Both the position numbers and the translations under genes were made by a program. The notes beneath the pieces are model-generated. The model did no database searches. It was not told the DNA's origin and was given only the letters and a program-made list of their open reading frames with translations. Shown piece by piece: positions 1-10,190 of a stretch of DNA of 27,500 nucleotides (positions are counted from its first letter, which is position 1; every line of letters starts with the position of its first letter). Source of the DNA: Chondrilla cf. caribensis (taxonomy: Eukaryota > Porifera > Demospongiae > Chondrillida > Chondrillidae); NCBI GenBank assembly GCA_964020155.1, contig OZ026560.1, positions 327,501-355,000 on the forward strand, given 5' to 3'.

Positions 1-2247
1 TACCTTCCCATACATTAAAAAATATTAAGCACCTCCGGATGTAGTTAGGGTTTGGGACCACCTACGGAGATGAAAATTGTTTCATGAGGTAGTATAGGTC
101 CACACCTAGGTCTCCATAAAATATCATGTTGACACACCCCTTCTCCCATGAGCTACGCAAAAAGGTGCTTAACGTTTTTTGATCCTATACCTTCCCATAC
201 ATTAAAAAAATATTAAGCACCTCCGGATGTAGTTAGGGTTTGCGACCACCTACGAAGATGAAAATTGTTTCATAAGTTATTATAGCTCCACAGCTAGGTC
301 TCCATAAAAAATCATGTTGACACGCCCCTTCTCCCATGAGCTATGCAAAAAGGTGCTTAACGTTTTTTGATCCTATACCTTCCCATACATTAAAAAATAT
401 TAAGCACCTCCGGATGTAGTTAGATTTTGGGACCACCTACGAAGATGAAAATTGTTTCATAAGTTAGTATAGGTCCACAGTTAGGTCTCCATAAAATATC
501 ATGTTGACACGCCCCTTCTCCCATGAGCTACGCAAAAAGGTGCTTAACGTTTTTTGATCCTATACCTTCCCATACATTAAAAAATATTAAGCACCTCCGG
601 ATGTAGTTAGATTTTGGGACCACCTACGGAGATAAAAATTGTTTCATGAGGTAGTATAGGTCCACACCTAGGTCTCCATAAAATATCATGTTGACACACC
701 CCTTCTCCCATGAGCTACGCAAAAAGGTGCTTAACATTTTTTGATCCTATACCTTCCCATACATTAAAAAAATATTAAGCACCTCCGGATGTAGTTAGGG
801 TTTGCGACCACCTACGAAGATGAAAATTGTTTCATAAGTTATTATAGCTCCACAGCTAGGTCTCCATAAAAAATCATGTTGACACGCCCCTTCTCCCATG
901 AGCTATGCAAAAAGGTGCTTAACGTTTTTTGATCCTATACCTTCCCATACATTAAAAAATATTAAGCACCTCCGGATGTAGTTAGATTTTGGGACCACCT
1001 ACGGAGATGAAAATTGTTTCATAAGTTAGTATAGGTCCACAGTTAGGTCTCCATAAAATATCATGTTGACACGCCCCTTCTCCCATGAGCTACGCAAAAA
1101 GGTGCTTAACGTTTTTTGATCCTATACCTTCCCATACATTAAAAAATATTAAGCACCTCCGGATGTAGTTAGGGTTTGGGACCACCTACGAAGATGAAAA
1201 ATGTTTCATAAGTTAGTATAGGTCCACAGCTAGGTCTCCATAAAATATCATGTTGACACGCCCCTTCTCCCATGAGCTACGCAAAAAGGTGCTTAAAGTT
1301 TTTTGATCCTATACCTTCCCATACATAAAAAAATATTAAGCACCTCCGGATGTAGTTAGGGTTTGGGACCACCTACGAAGATGAAAATTGTTTCATAAGT
1401 TATTATAGGTCCACAGTTAGGTCTCCATAAAATATCATGTTGACACGCCCCTTCTCCCATGAGCTACGCAAAAAGGTGCTTAACGTTTTTTGATCCTATA
1501 CCTTCCCATACATTAAAAAATATTAAGCACCTCCGGATGTAGTTAGGGTTTGGGACCACCTACGGAGATAAAAATTATTTCATGAGGTAGTATAGGTCCA
1601 CACCTAGGTCTCCATAAAATATCATGTTGACACGCCCCTTCTCCCATGAGCTACGCAAAAAGGTGCTTAACGTTTTTTGATCCTATACCTTCCCATACAT
1701 TAAAAAAATATTAAGCACCTCCGGATGTAGTTAGGGTTTGCGACCACCTACGAAGATGAAAATTGTTTCATAAGTTATTATAGCTCCACAGCTAGGTCTC
1801 CATAAAAAATCATGTTGACACGCCCCTTCTCCCATGAGCTATGCAAAAAGGTGCTTAACGTTTTTTGATCCTATACCTTCCCATACATTAAAAAATATTA
1901 AGCACCTCCGGATGTAGTTAGATTTTGGGACCACCTACGAAGATGAAAATTGTTTCATAAGTTAGTATAGGTCCACAGTTAGGTCTCCATAAAATATCAT
2001 GTTGACACGCCCCTTCTCCCATGAGCTACGCAAAAAGGTGCTTAACGTTTTTTGATCCTATACCTTCCCATACATTAAAAAATATTAAGCACCTCCGGAT
2101 GTAGTTAGGGTTTGGGACCACCTACGGAGATAAAAATTATTTCATGAGGTAGTATAGGTCCACACCTAGGTCTCCATAAAATATCATGTTGACACGCCCC
2201 TTCTCCCATGAGCTACGCAAAAAGGTGCTTAACGTTTTTTGATCCTA
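1..2247. repeat. 187-bp satellite array, 12 tandem units
   Basis: Units start at 1, 188, 376, 563, 750, 938, 1125, 1312, 1499, 1686, 1874 and 2061, so the period is 187-188 bp. Each unit holds TTAAGCACC after an A-run near its start and GGTGCTTAA before a T-run near its end, so every unit is bounded by an inverted repeat, as if a small foldback element had been amplified in tandem. Units fall into three sequence classes, told apart by TTTGGGACC with CACACCTAG, TTTGCGACC with AGCTCCACAG, and AGATTTTGGG with ACAGTTAG. They succeed each other in a mostly regular order. No coding potential was seen. The array begins at or before the window edge. Confidence 0.95.
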
Positions 2248-2265
2248 CGTATACCTTCCCATACG

Positions 2266-3066
2266 TAGCACCACAGTCAATGTATGGAGGAGAATAGGGA
2301 AAAAATACACTTAGCACCATCCTGCATATCTCGTGGGAGATGGGGTGCGTCACCCTGATATTTTCAACAAATCTAGTTGGAGATGTGAACTAAGTTATGA
2401 AACACTTCCCATCATTTTGTGTACTCTGTAACCCTTGTTATTCAAAGTGGTGCTATGGCCAAATTTTGGCCATAGCACCACAGTCAATGTATGGGGGAGA
2501 ATAGGGAAAAAATACACTTAGCACCATCCTGCATATCTCGTGGGAGATGGGGTGCGTCACCCTGATATTTTCAACAAATCTAGTTGGAGATGTGAACTAA
2601 GTTATGAAACACTTCCCATCACTTTGTGTACTCTGTAACCCTTGTTATTCAAAGTGGTGCTATGGCCAAATTTTGGCCATAGCACCATCCTGCATAGCTC
2701 GTGGGAGAGGGGGCGTGTCACCCTGATATTTTCAACAAATCTAGTTGGAGATGTGAACTAAGTTATGAAACACTTCCCATCACTTTGTGTACTCTGTAAC
2801 CCTTGTTATTCAAAGTGGTGCTATGGCCAAATTTTGGCCATAGCACCACAGTCAATGTATGGGGGAGAATAGGGAAAAAATACACTTAGCACCATCCTGC
2901 ATATCTCGTGGGAGATGGGGTGCGTCACCCTGATATTTTCAACAAATCTAGTTGGAGATGTGAACTAAGTTATGAAACACTTCCCATCACTTTGTGTACG
3001 CTGTAACCCTTGTCATTCAAGGTGGTGCTATGGCCAAATTTTGGCCATAGCACCACAGTCAATGTA
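2266..3066. repeat. ~207-bp tandem block with palindromic junctions
   Basis: Four units are joined through perfect 33-bp palindromes (arms TGGTGCTATGGCCAAA, one central T) at 2448-2480, 2655-2687, 2816-2848 and 3023-3055. Each junction looks like the right and left terminal inverted repeats of one element fused head to tail. The third unit is about 46 bp shorter. The missing part lies between two copies of TAGCACCA, which fits a deletion between direct repeats. GTACGTA/TACGTA sequences sit at both outer edges. The block is non-coding. Confidence 0.9.
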
Positions 3067-3218
3067 CGTACACTAAAAAAATATTAAGCACCTCCGGATG
3101 TAGTTAGGGTTTGGGACCACCTACGGAGATGAAAGCTGTTTCATAAGTTAGTATAGGTCCACAGCTAGGTCTCCATAAAATATCGTGTTGACACGCCCCT
3201 TTTCCCATGAGCTACACA
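3067..3218. repeat. Interrupted 13th unit of the 187-bp satellite
   Basis: From the A-run and TATTAAGCACC to CCCATGAGCTAC this stretch matches the 187-bp unit of the first array. The start of the same unit (ATACCTTCCCATAC) lies at 2251-2265, on the other side of the 207-bp block. The 207-bp block therefore sits inside a satellite unit. The copy ends at about 3218, where the third array begins. Confidence 0.85.
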
Positions 3219-6170
3219 ATTGCAAGGCGTGTTACACTTATATATGAATGTACATACAAAGTATATGCATATTATTATATGTGGCACTGGGGGAAAATTT
3301 TGGTCGACATCAAAATGCATCTTTTTTGCTATCAGAAGGTAGGTACTAGGTCCAGGAGTGCGTCTGTGCATTCGGATTTGAGCTATGATGCATCACGTGC
3401 ACACAGGAGAGGTCGTGGTGACAACTCAAAAAATTGACATTTTTTGGCTTGTCACCACGAGGCTTATAGTGCACTCAGGACAATCAGAATGCTTCCGAAA
3501 TTGTGTTGGTGAGTTTGGTATGGACACTGGGTAGCCCTTGGTGACCAGCAAAGAAATCTCAAATTGCTTAGGTGATCACCACAAGGCGTATTACACTTAT
3601 ATATGAATGTACATACAAAGTATATGTATATTATTATAATATTATGTGGCCCTGGGGGGAAATTTTGGTCGACATCAAAATGCATCTTTTTGCTATCAGA
3701 AGGTAGGTACTAGGTCCAGGAGTGCGTCTGTGCATTCGGATTTGAGCTATGATGCATCACGTGCACACAGGAGAGGTCGTGGTGACAACTCAAAAAATTG
3801 ACATTTTTTGGCTTGTCACCACGAGGTTTATAGCGCACTCAGGACAATCAGAATGCTTCCGAAATTGTGTTGGTGAGTTTGGTATGGACACTGGGTAGCC
3901 CTTGGTGACCAGCAAAGAAATCTCAAATTGCTTAGGTGATCACCACAAGGCGTATTACACTTATATATGAATGTACATACAAAGTATATGCATATTATTA
4001 TATGTGGCACTGGGGGGAAATTTTGGTCGACATCAAAATGCAACATTTTGCTATCAGAAGGTAGCTACCAGGTCCAGGAGTGTGTCTGTGCATTCGGATT
4101 TGAGCTATGATGCATCACCTGCACACAGGAGAGGTCGTGGTGACAACTCAAAAAATTGACATTTTTTGGCTTGTCACCACGAGGTTTATAGCGCACTCAG
4201 GACAATCAGAATGCTTACGAAATCGTGTTGGTGAGTTTGGCATGGACACTAGGTAGCCCATGGTGACCAGCAAAGAAATCTCAAATTGCTTAGGTGATCA
4301 CCACAAGGCGTATTACACTTATATATGAATGTACATACAAAGTATATGTATATTATTATATGTGGCACTGGGGGGAAATTTTGGTCGACATCAAAATGCA
4401 TCTTTTTTGCTATCAGAAGGTAGGTACTAGGTCCAGGAGTGCGTCTGTGCATTCGGATTTGAGCTATGATGCATCACGTGCACACAGGAGAGGCCGTGGT
4501 GACAAGACCAAAAATTGACATTTTTTGGCTTGTCACCACGAGGCTTATAGCACACTCAGGACAATCAGAATGCTTACCAAATTGTGTTGGTGAGTTAGGC
4601 ATGGACACTAGGTAGCCCATGGTGAACAGCAAAGAAATCTCAAATTGCTTAGCTGATCACCACAAGGCGTAATACACTTATATATGAATCTACATTCAAA
4701 GTATATACATTGGCAATAGGGGGAAATTTTGGTCGACATCAAAATGCAACTTTTTGCTATCAGAAGGTAGCTACCAGGTCCAGGAGTGTGTCTGTGCATT
4801 TGGATTTGAGCTATGATGCATCACGTGCACACAGGAGAGGCCGTGGTGACAAACTCAAAAAATTGACATTTTTTGGCTTGTCACCACGAGGTTTATAGCG
4901 CACTCAGGACAATCAGAATGCTTCCGAAATTGTGTTGGTGAGTTTGGTATGGACACTGGGTAGCCCTTGGTGACCAGCAAAGAAATCTCAAATTGCTTAG
5001 GTGATCACCACAAGGCGTATTACACTTATATATGAATGTACATACAAAGTATATGCATATTATTATATGTGGCACTGGGGGAAAATTTTGGTCGACATCA
5101 AAATGCATCTTTTTTGCTATCAGAAGGTAGGTACTAGGTCCAGGAGTGCGTCTGTGCATTTGGATTTGAGCTATGATGCATCACGTGCACACAGGAGAGG
5201 CCGTGGTGACAAGACCAAAAATTGACATTTTTTGGCTTGTCACCACGAGGCTTATAGCACACTCAGGACAATCAGAATGCTTACCAAATTGTGTTGGTGA
5301 GTTAGGCATGGACACTAGGTAGCCCATGGTGAACAGCAAAGAAATCTCAAATTGCTTAGCTGATCACCACAAGGCGTAATACACTTATATATGAATCTAC
5401 ATACAAAGTATATACATTGGCAATAGGGGGAAATTTTGGTCGACATCAAAATGCAACTTTTTGCTATCAGAAGGTAGCTACCAGGTCCAGGAGTGTGTCT
5501 GTGCATTTGGATTTGAGCTATGATGCATCACGTGCACACAGGAGAGGCCGTGGTGACAAGACCAAAAATTGACATTTTTTGGCTTGTCACCACGAGGTTT
5601 ATAGCGCACTCAGGACAATCAGAATGCTTCCGAAATTGTGTTGGTGAGTTTGGTATGGACACTAGGTAGCCCTTGGTGACCAGCAAAGAAATCTCAAATT
5701 GCTTAGGTGATCACCACAAGGCATATTACACTTATATATGAATGTACATACAAAGTATATGTATATTATTATATGTGGCACTGGGGGGAAATTTTGGTCG
5801 ACATCAAAATGCATCTTTTTTGCTATCAGAAGGTAGGTACTAGGTCCAGGAGTGCATCTGTGCATTTGGATTTGAGCTATGATGCATCACGTGCACACAG
5901 GAGAGGCCGTGGTGACAAGACCAAAAATTGACATTTTTTGGCTTGTCACCACGAGGCTTATAGTGCACTCAGGACAATCAGAATGCTTCCGAAATTGTGT
6001 TGGTGAGTTTGGTATGGACACTAGGTAGCCCTTGGTGACCAGCAAAGAAATCTCAAATTGCTTAGGTGATCACCACAAGGCGTATTACACTTATATATGA
6101 ATGTACATACAAAGTATATGCATATTATTATGTGATCACCATCATATTTCTTAGGTGATCACCACAAGGG
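3219..6170. repeat. 347-364-bp satellite array, 8 units plus partials
   Basis: The marker AAGGCGT (AAGGCAT in one unit) recurs at 3224, 3583, 3947, 4305, 4664, 5012, 5371, 5718 and 6077. Two unit forms exist: a long one (358-364 bp) with an ATTATTATATGTGGCACTGG segment, and a short one (347-348 bp) in which that part is GTATATACATTGGCAATAGG. Each unit contains a hairpin with arms CGTGGTGACAA and TTGTCACCACG (3414-3424 and 3449-3459 in the first unit) and the palindrome GGTGATCACC at its boundary. The last unit breaks off near 6131, followed by a rearranged boundary to 6170. The short open frames on both strands recur with the unit and look like by-products, not genes. Confidence 0.93.
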
Positions 6171-6731
6171 TTTTTTAGGGTGAGTCTTAAATAATGGAAT
6201 TTTCCTGGTTTAGGGAAATCAAATTGTTGTGACAAAGAAACGACACTTGAAGGTCTTTGAGATTTTCATTTGGTTTATGACGTGACATGATTTGTTGGAA
6301 GATGGTTTCCCAAAATTCAGCCATTGTTTACTATCAATGGCCCAGCAGGAAATGAATGTCCATTTCTGTAAAAAATGAATGAAGTCAGGGAACTCACAGG
6401 TAAATCCTCATACATACAATTATGATTGCACCTGACTCAATTTTATGTAGCATTGCATAATTAAATTAATATTGAAATGTGCAATTGTTGTGTTTCCTAC
6501 TAATTATGTCATTTTAATTTAATAATTGACAACGTGTGAGTGGGTAACATAAATCATGTTGTTAATATATTGAATAGTAGGATATATCTTATAAATATAA
6601 GGAAATTGCAAACTGGGGGGAAACAACTAACTCAAGGGAAACAAGTCTCGTCTAACCCTCGGTGTCGTTGTTGTGGGAGTAACTACAAGCTTTTTCAGAA
6701 TCATAGTATACTCGCTGTTTTCTCCCGCCAA
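6171..6731. other. AT-rich intergenic region upstream of gene A
   Basis: No repeat unit, RNA gene or convincing coding exon was seen. An open frame runs into the gene A signal peptide from 6540, but its upstream part has no features of a protein. It is probably promoter and 5' UTR. I could not pick a TATA box or start site with confidence. Confidence 0.5.
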
Positions 6732-8975
6732 ATGACTACTCTGTGTCTACTAGGGGTCCAAATTCTTTTGGGCATTTTGTGTTTTGTAACTTCTTCCAAT
6801 GGAAAAGGAGGTGAGTGATAAACCATTTTGTGTGTACCCAAGGTTTTATTGGTGTAGTCACACCAGATGTGGGCATTAATATAAGCTGTACAATTTGATG
6901 GAGTATTATTCCAAATATATTGTCTGAAAATTTGGTTGAGTTGCACGTACAAAAAATAGCCTATCATACTGTAATATCATATACCAAGTATCTAATTAAT
7001 ATGCTCCTGGCAACAAGTGGACTATTAATTAATTAATCAATTGAGAATTAATTGTCAGTTGAGTATTATTCGAACAGTATATACCCCCCCCCACCCAAGC
7101 ATTAGTCTACTGCTGTGGAATTATAACTATTATAATTGGAGATTGAGTTTAAATAAATTGGAGGAGATGCATATGCATGGTGAAAGCTGCTATATATTGC
7201 TATTGTTGACCTTGTATGTAAGCTTTATTTGCAAATCAGTTCTCTTCCAAACCCATTCCAGCTGGAACCACTGTGACAGAGCCCACGCCTACCCTAACTG
7301 GAAGATTACGAGCCACGCCCACTCCAACTGAAACAGTCCAGATCACACCGTCCTTTTCAGATGTATCCAAAACAAACACTCTCATCTTAGGCACACTCAG
7401 TACAATCACATCTGTCATAACCCCACTCTCTGCCACTCCCTCTTCCATATTAAATCAAGATGCCTATATTATTGGCTCAGTTCTTGCGTTTACTCTCCTT
7501 TTGGTCATCTTCGCAATCATCCTCATCGTTGTGATAGCAGTGTGTGTGCGTGTTAAGAAAAGGAGATCAAAAGATATCCCAAATGTTACCATCAGTAAGT
7601 ATGAAAGCATCACGTGTAGTACATTATAGTATTCTACAGTAGTATATATGGCATAGTGCTCATATCCAGGGCTGTCCACAAGCACACACATAATGTGTGG
7701 AGTACAGTGGAACCTCTCTATAAAAGACAAATTGGGAGCAGGTAATTTGTCCACCGTAGAGAGGTTGTCCACTCGTCAGAGGTAAAAAATGTATTAGCAC
7801 TGTAGGAAAATCTATTTTTGGTGCCTTACAGAGTGTCCTTTGTAGGGAGGTAATTTCTATGGTGTCCTTTATTGGGAGAGTCCTTTAATAGAGGTTCCAC
7901 TGTATTCCAAAATAGGACCAGGCGATCTTTTGGTGAAAGATAGGACAAACTTAGGGTACTCTGCATATTTAATTTTACATGGAAGCCAGCACAGAAGGAA
8001 CTTAATATACTAAGTCCATCTAAGGACCTGTTCACACTAGACTGGCAACAGACCGACCAACCACACTCACATGGTATATGTTAGTATGCCAAGTCAAACT
8101 ACTATTTTGTAACTTGCACAGAAGAATGATTCAGAGGAGGTGTGATGAAGAGTCATGCATGATAAGATGTGTTTGTGATAATTTTAGGGGAAATCAAGGG
8201 ATCTGTATATACTGTGCTTATCTCAAGTGTAGACTGTTCACATTCTCTTGTTCAACAATTATCTTGACATGAGGCTTGCTTGGTGGTCAATAAGATCAGT
8301 TAGCTTCACATATGATGTCACTCTAGATCTTCCATGGCAAATGCCCTTATTATAATAAAGTTGTAACAACTATACTTTTGGTATATTGCTGTGAACGTAG
8401 AGAACCTAAAAGTTTACTTTGTTGTAGATATCAAGGATGATGGGAACTCCTATACTGTGATGCAGTGTGAAGGGCGTGATGGTATTTTCCAAGATCAGTA
8501 TCAAGTCTACACTGACCCGGAGCAAGGAGATGTGAACAATGCCTCAAAATGCAATTTAATGAATGAGTGTCACGAGCGTAAATCAAAGGATGAAAGTATT
8601 GCTTCAAATGATTACACACCCATGGATGAACTGATTTGTAAATCTGTCCACAAATCAGTGGATCAGACAACCACTCAACCCGTCCACACTTCACTGGACC
8701 AGACAGCCACTCAACCCGTTTACACTTCACTGGATGAGACAGCCACTCAACCTGTCTACACTTCACTGGACGAGACAGCCACCCAACCCGTCTACACTTC
8801 ACTGGACCAGACAGACACTCAACCCATCTACAATTCACTGGACCCTGCTAATATAGAAAAGCAATCAATATACTCTGGCCTCGACATACAGGACCTGGTC
8901 CAGCCTCCAAGAGAAGAAACACACTATGCCAATATTCCTGGGCAGGAAAATGAGGTTAGGTTACCACAATTATAA
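6732..8975 (+). CDS. Gene A: single-pass membrane protein with ITAM-spaced YxxL repeats in the tail
   Basis: Proposed exons are 6732-6810, 7262-7594 and 8428-8975; all introns are GT-AG and phase 1, and the product is 319 residues. Exon 1 encodes a signal peptide (MTTLCLLGVQILLGILCF...). Exon 2 gives a short Ser/Thr/Pro-rich ectodomain of roughly 77 residues, a transmembrane helix (about residues 100-122) and a basic stop-transfer RVKKRRSK. Exon 3 is the cytoplasmic tail, with six 12-residue repeats: in four the motif is YTSL or YNSL (Tyr about residues 236, 248, 260, 272), in the first two His replaces Tyr. YSGL (about 286) and YANI (about 304) follow. The transmembrane exon resembles those of genes B and C, so this is a relative without the extracellular domain. 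A phosphotyrosine adaptor or receptor role is inferred. Uncertain points are whether an extra ectodomain exon was missed and whether a weak donor near 8955 adds a last exon. Confidence 0.72.
7705..7902. mobile_element. 198-bp TIR element (MITE) with TA target duplication
   Basis: The element starts CAGTGGAACCTCTCTATAAA and ends with a near inverted copy (ATAGAGGTTCCACTG). It is flanked by TA at 7703-7704 and 7903-7904. TA duplication and CAG termini are known for Tc1/mariner/pogo-type elements, so a non-autonomous member of that superfamily is likely. It lies in intron 2 of gene A and has no open frame of its own. Confidence 0.85.
8640..8850 (+). repeat. In-frame 36-bp minisatellite encoding the YxxL array of gene A
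   Basis: Six units of exactly 36 bp place the key codon at 8649 (CAC, His), 8685 (CAC, His), 8721, 8757, 8793 and 8829 (TAC, Tyr). The unit reads VYTSLDETATQP with small variants. Because 36 is a multiple of 3, copy-number change would add or remove whole YxxL motifs without a frameshift. The first two units look like inactive forms made by a single T/C difference, assuming Tyr is ancestral. Confidence 0.93.
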
Positions 8976-8987
8976 AAGTAAACCAGA

Positions 8988-9290
8988 GTGGTACATGTGT
9001 TATACTGAGTTTACTGAAGTGGTACATGTGTTATACTGAGTTTACTGAAGTGGTAAATGTGTTATACTGAGTTCACTGAAGTGGTACATGTGTTATACTG
9101 AGTTTACTGAAGTGGTACATGTGTTATACTGAGTTTACTGAAGTGGTACATGTGTTATACGAAGTTTACTGAAGTTGTTCAAGTGTTATACGGAGTTTAC
9201 CGAAGTGGTATATGTGTTATACTGAGTTTACTGATTTGGTACATGTGTCATACTGAATTTACTGAAGTGGTGCAAGTGATATACTGAAGT
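8988..9290. repeat. 31-bp minisatellite just after the gene A stop codon
   Basis: About ten copies of a 31-bp unit (GTGGTACATGTGTTATACTG followed by AGTTTACTGAA) start 12 bases after the stop codon, so they are probably in the 3' UTR. Later copies are more degenerate. A single similar stretch (GTTATACTGAGTTTATTGAA) lies near 12570 downstream of gene B, which suggests that the seed was present in the common ancestor of the two 3' regions. Confidence 0.9.
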
Positions 9291-9361
9291 ATAGGGTATA
9301 CGTGTTGCCACTCAGTGTACTAAATAATTTATATTAATGACATTTCCAGCTGTATTCTATT

Positions 9362-9481
9362 TAGTGGTTAAGACATGGGCACAAGGGCAGTATGACATAC
9401 CGAGTCCTGAGGGCACGAAGTGCCCGAGGGCAAGTGTATTTTATATATCATGCCGCCCGAGTGTCCATGTCTTAACCATTA
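9362..9481. mobile_element. Foldback (MITE-like) element
   Basis: TGGTTAAGACATGG at 9365-9378 is perfectly inverted as CCATGTCTTAACCA at 9465-9478, and imperfect pairing continues inward. A central hairpin GGGCAC-GAA-GTGCCC sits at 9411-9425. The 120-bp foldback has no coding capacity. No clear target duplication was found, so the superfamily is unassigned. Confidence 0.75.
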
Positions 9482-10190
9482 TAGCATCCGTTGCTAACGC
9501 TTTATGCATTAGAGAAATGTTGTATAATAGTACTGTTTCCATGATAATGGATGCTATAATATATCACGATACTCATAACAATTATATATCAACCAATGCA
9601 TCATCTTTGTCCACGAAATCTTTCTTTTTTATCACCATAGAAACAGCAAGAGGAAGCCATATATCTTTGAGCCTCGGTTGGTCACAATGGGATTACTCTG
9701 TAATAAACTGTGCTGAGTGTGGTCATCACCCATGCAGACTGTGTTAGTGTTACCTTCTCTTGGAATTAGAATGTATGATCAAATGAATAATATGGAATTT
9801 TGTCATCTGCCTGTGGTCATAAATAGAAACAATAGTGTGTTGTAAGAGAATACAGTATTAGCTCTGGCTGGATACACTGAAGCACTAATTAGACGCGTCG
9901 TTTTGAATCGGTTTAAAACCAGTTGCGTTTTCTCCTACGTCAATGGGACAAAGAGGGTCAACCCCTTCATCCAAATATTCCTTAAATTGCGTTCATCGCT
10001 TGCGGAACATGAAATTTCATTATCGCGTTGGGGCGATTATAAAGATCAGCCAGACTAAAGGTCAGAATTGGAAAGAGACTGAGACCAGGTTCGTCACGAA
10101 TGGAATTCAGAAGTCGTGCGCTCAATTGTGATTATACCTCCGATATCGCGCCGAGCGACCACATAATTGGATAAGGTACGAAGTTCACAG
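9482..10190. other. Intergenic region upstream of gene B
   Basis: A second inverted repeat, ATTATAGCATCC (about 9478-9490) against GGATGCTATAAT (9549-9560), abuts the foldback element. From about 9890 base composition is less AT-rich, with several CG-containing words (GACGCGTCG, TCGCGCCGAG). No repeat or exon is clear. This part probably holds the gene B promoter, but no TATA box comparable with those of genes C and D was found. Confidence 0.45.

Noticed and set aside
3165..5931. Many 60-90 residue open frames on both strands (e.g. with HFDVDQNFPP or CYQKVGTRSRS)
   Set aside because: They recur with the satellite period, overlap on opposite strands, vary in length with unit indels and have no domain features; they are repeat artefacts.
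1..6170. CRISPR-like array
   Set aside because: Units are 187-364 bp and contiguous, with no short repeat/unique spacer alternation; the context is eukaryotic.
8431..8838. Minus-strand 135-residue frame over the gene A tail
   Set aside because: Reverse shadow of the 36-bp repeat; the plus strand has the splice-compatible frame and meaningful motifs.
9337..9747. 136-residue plus-strand open frame
   Set aside because: It starts within the foldback element and crosses a second inverted repeat; no domain, signal or splice context supports coding.
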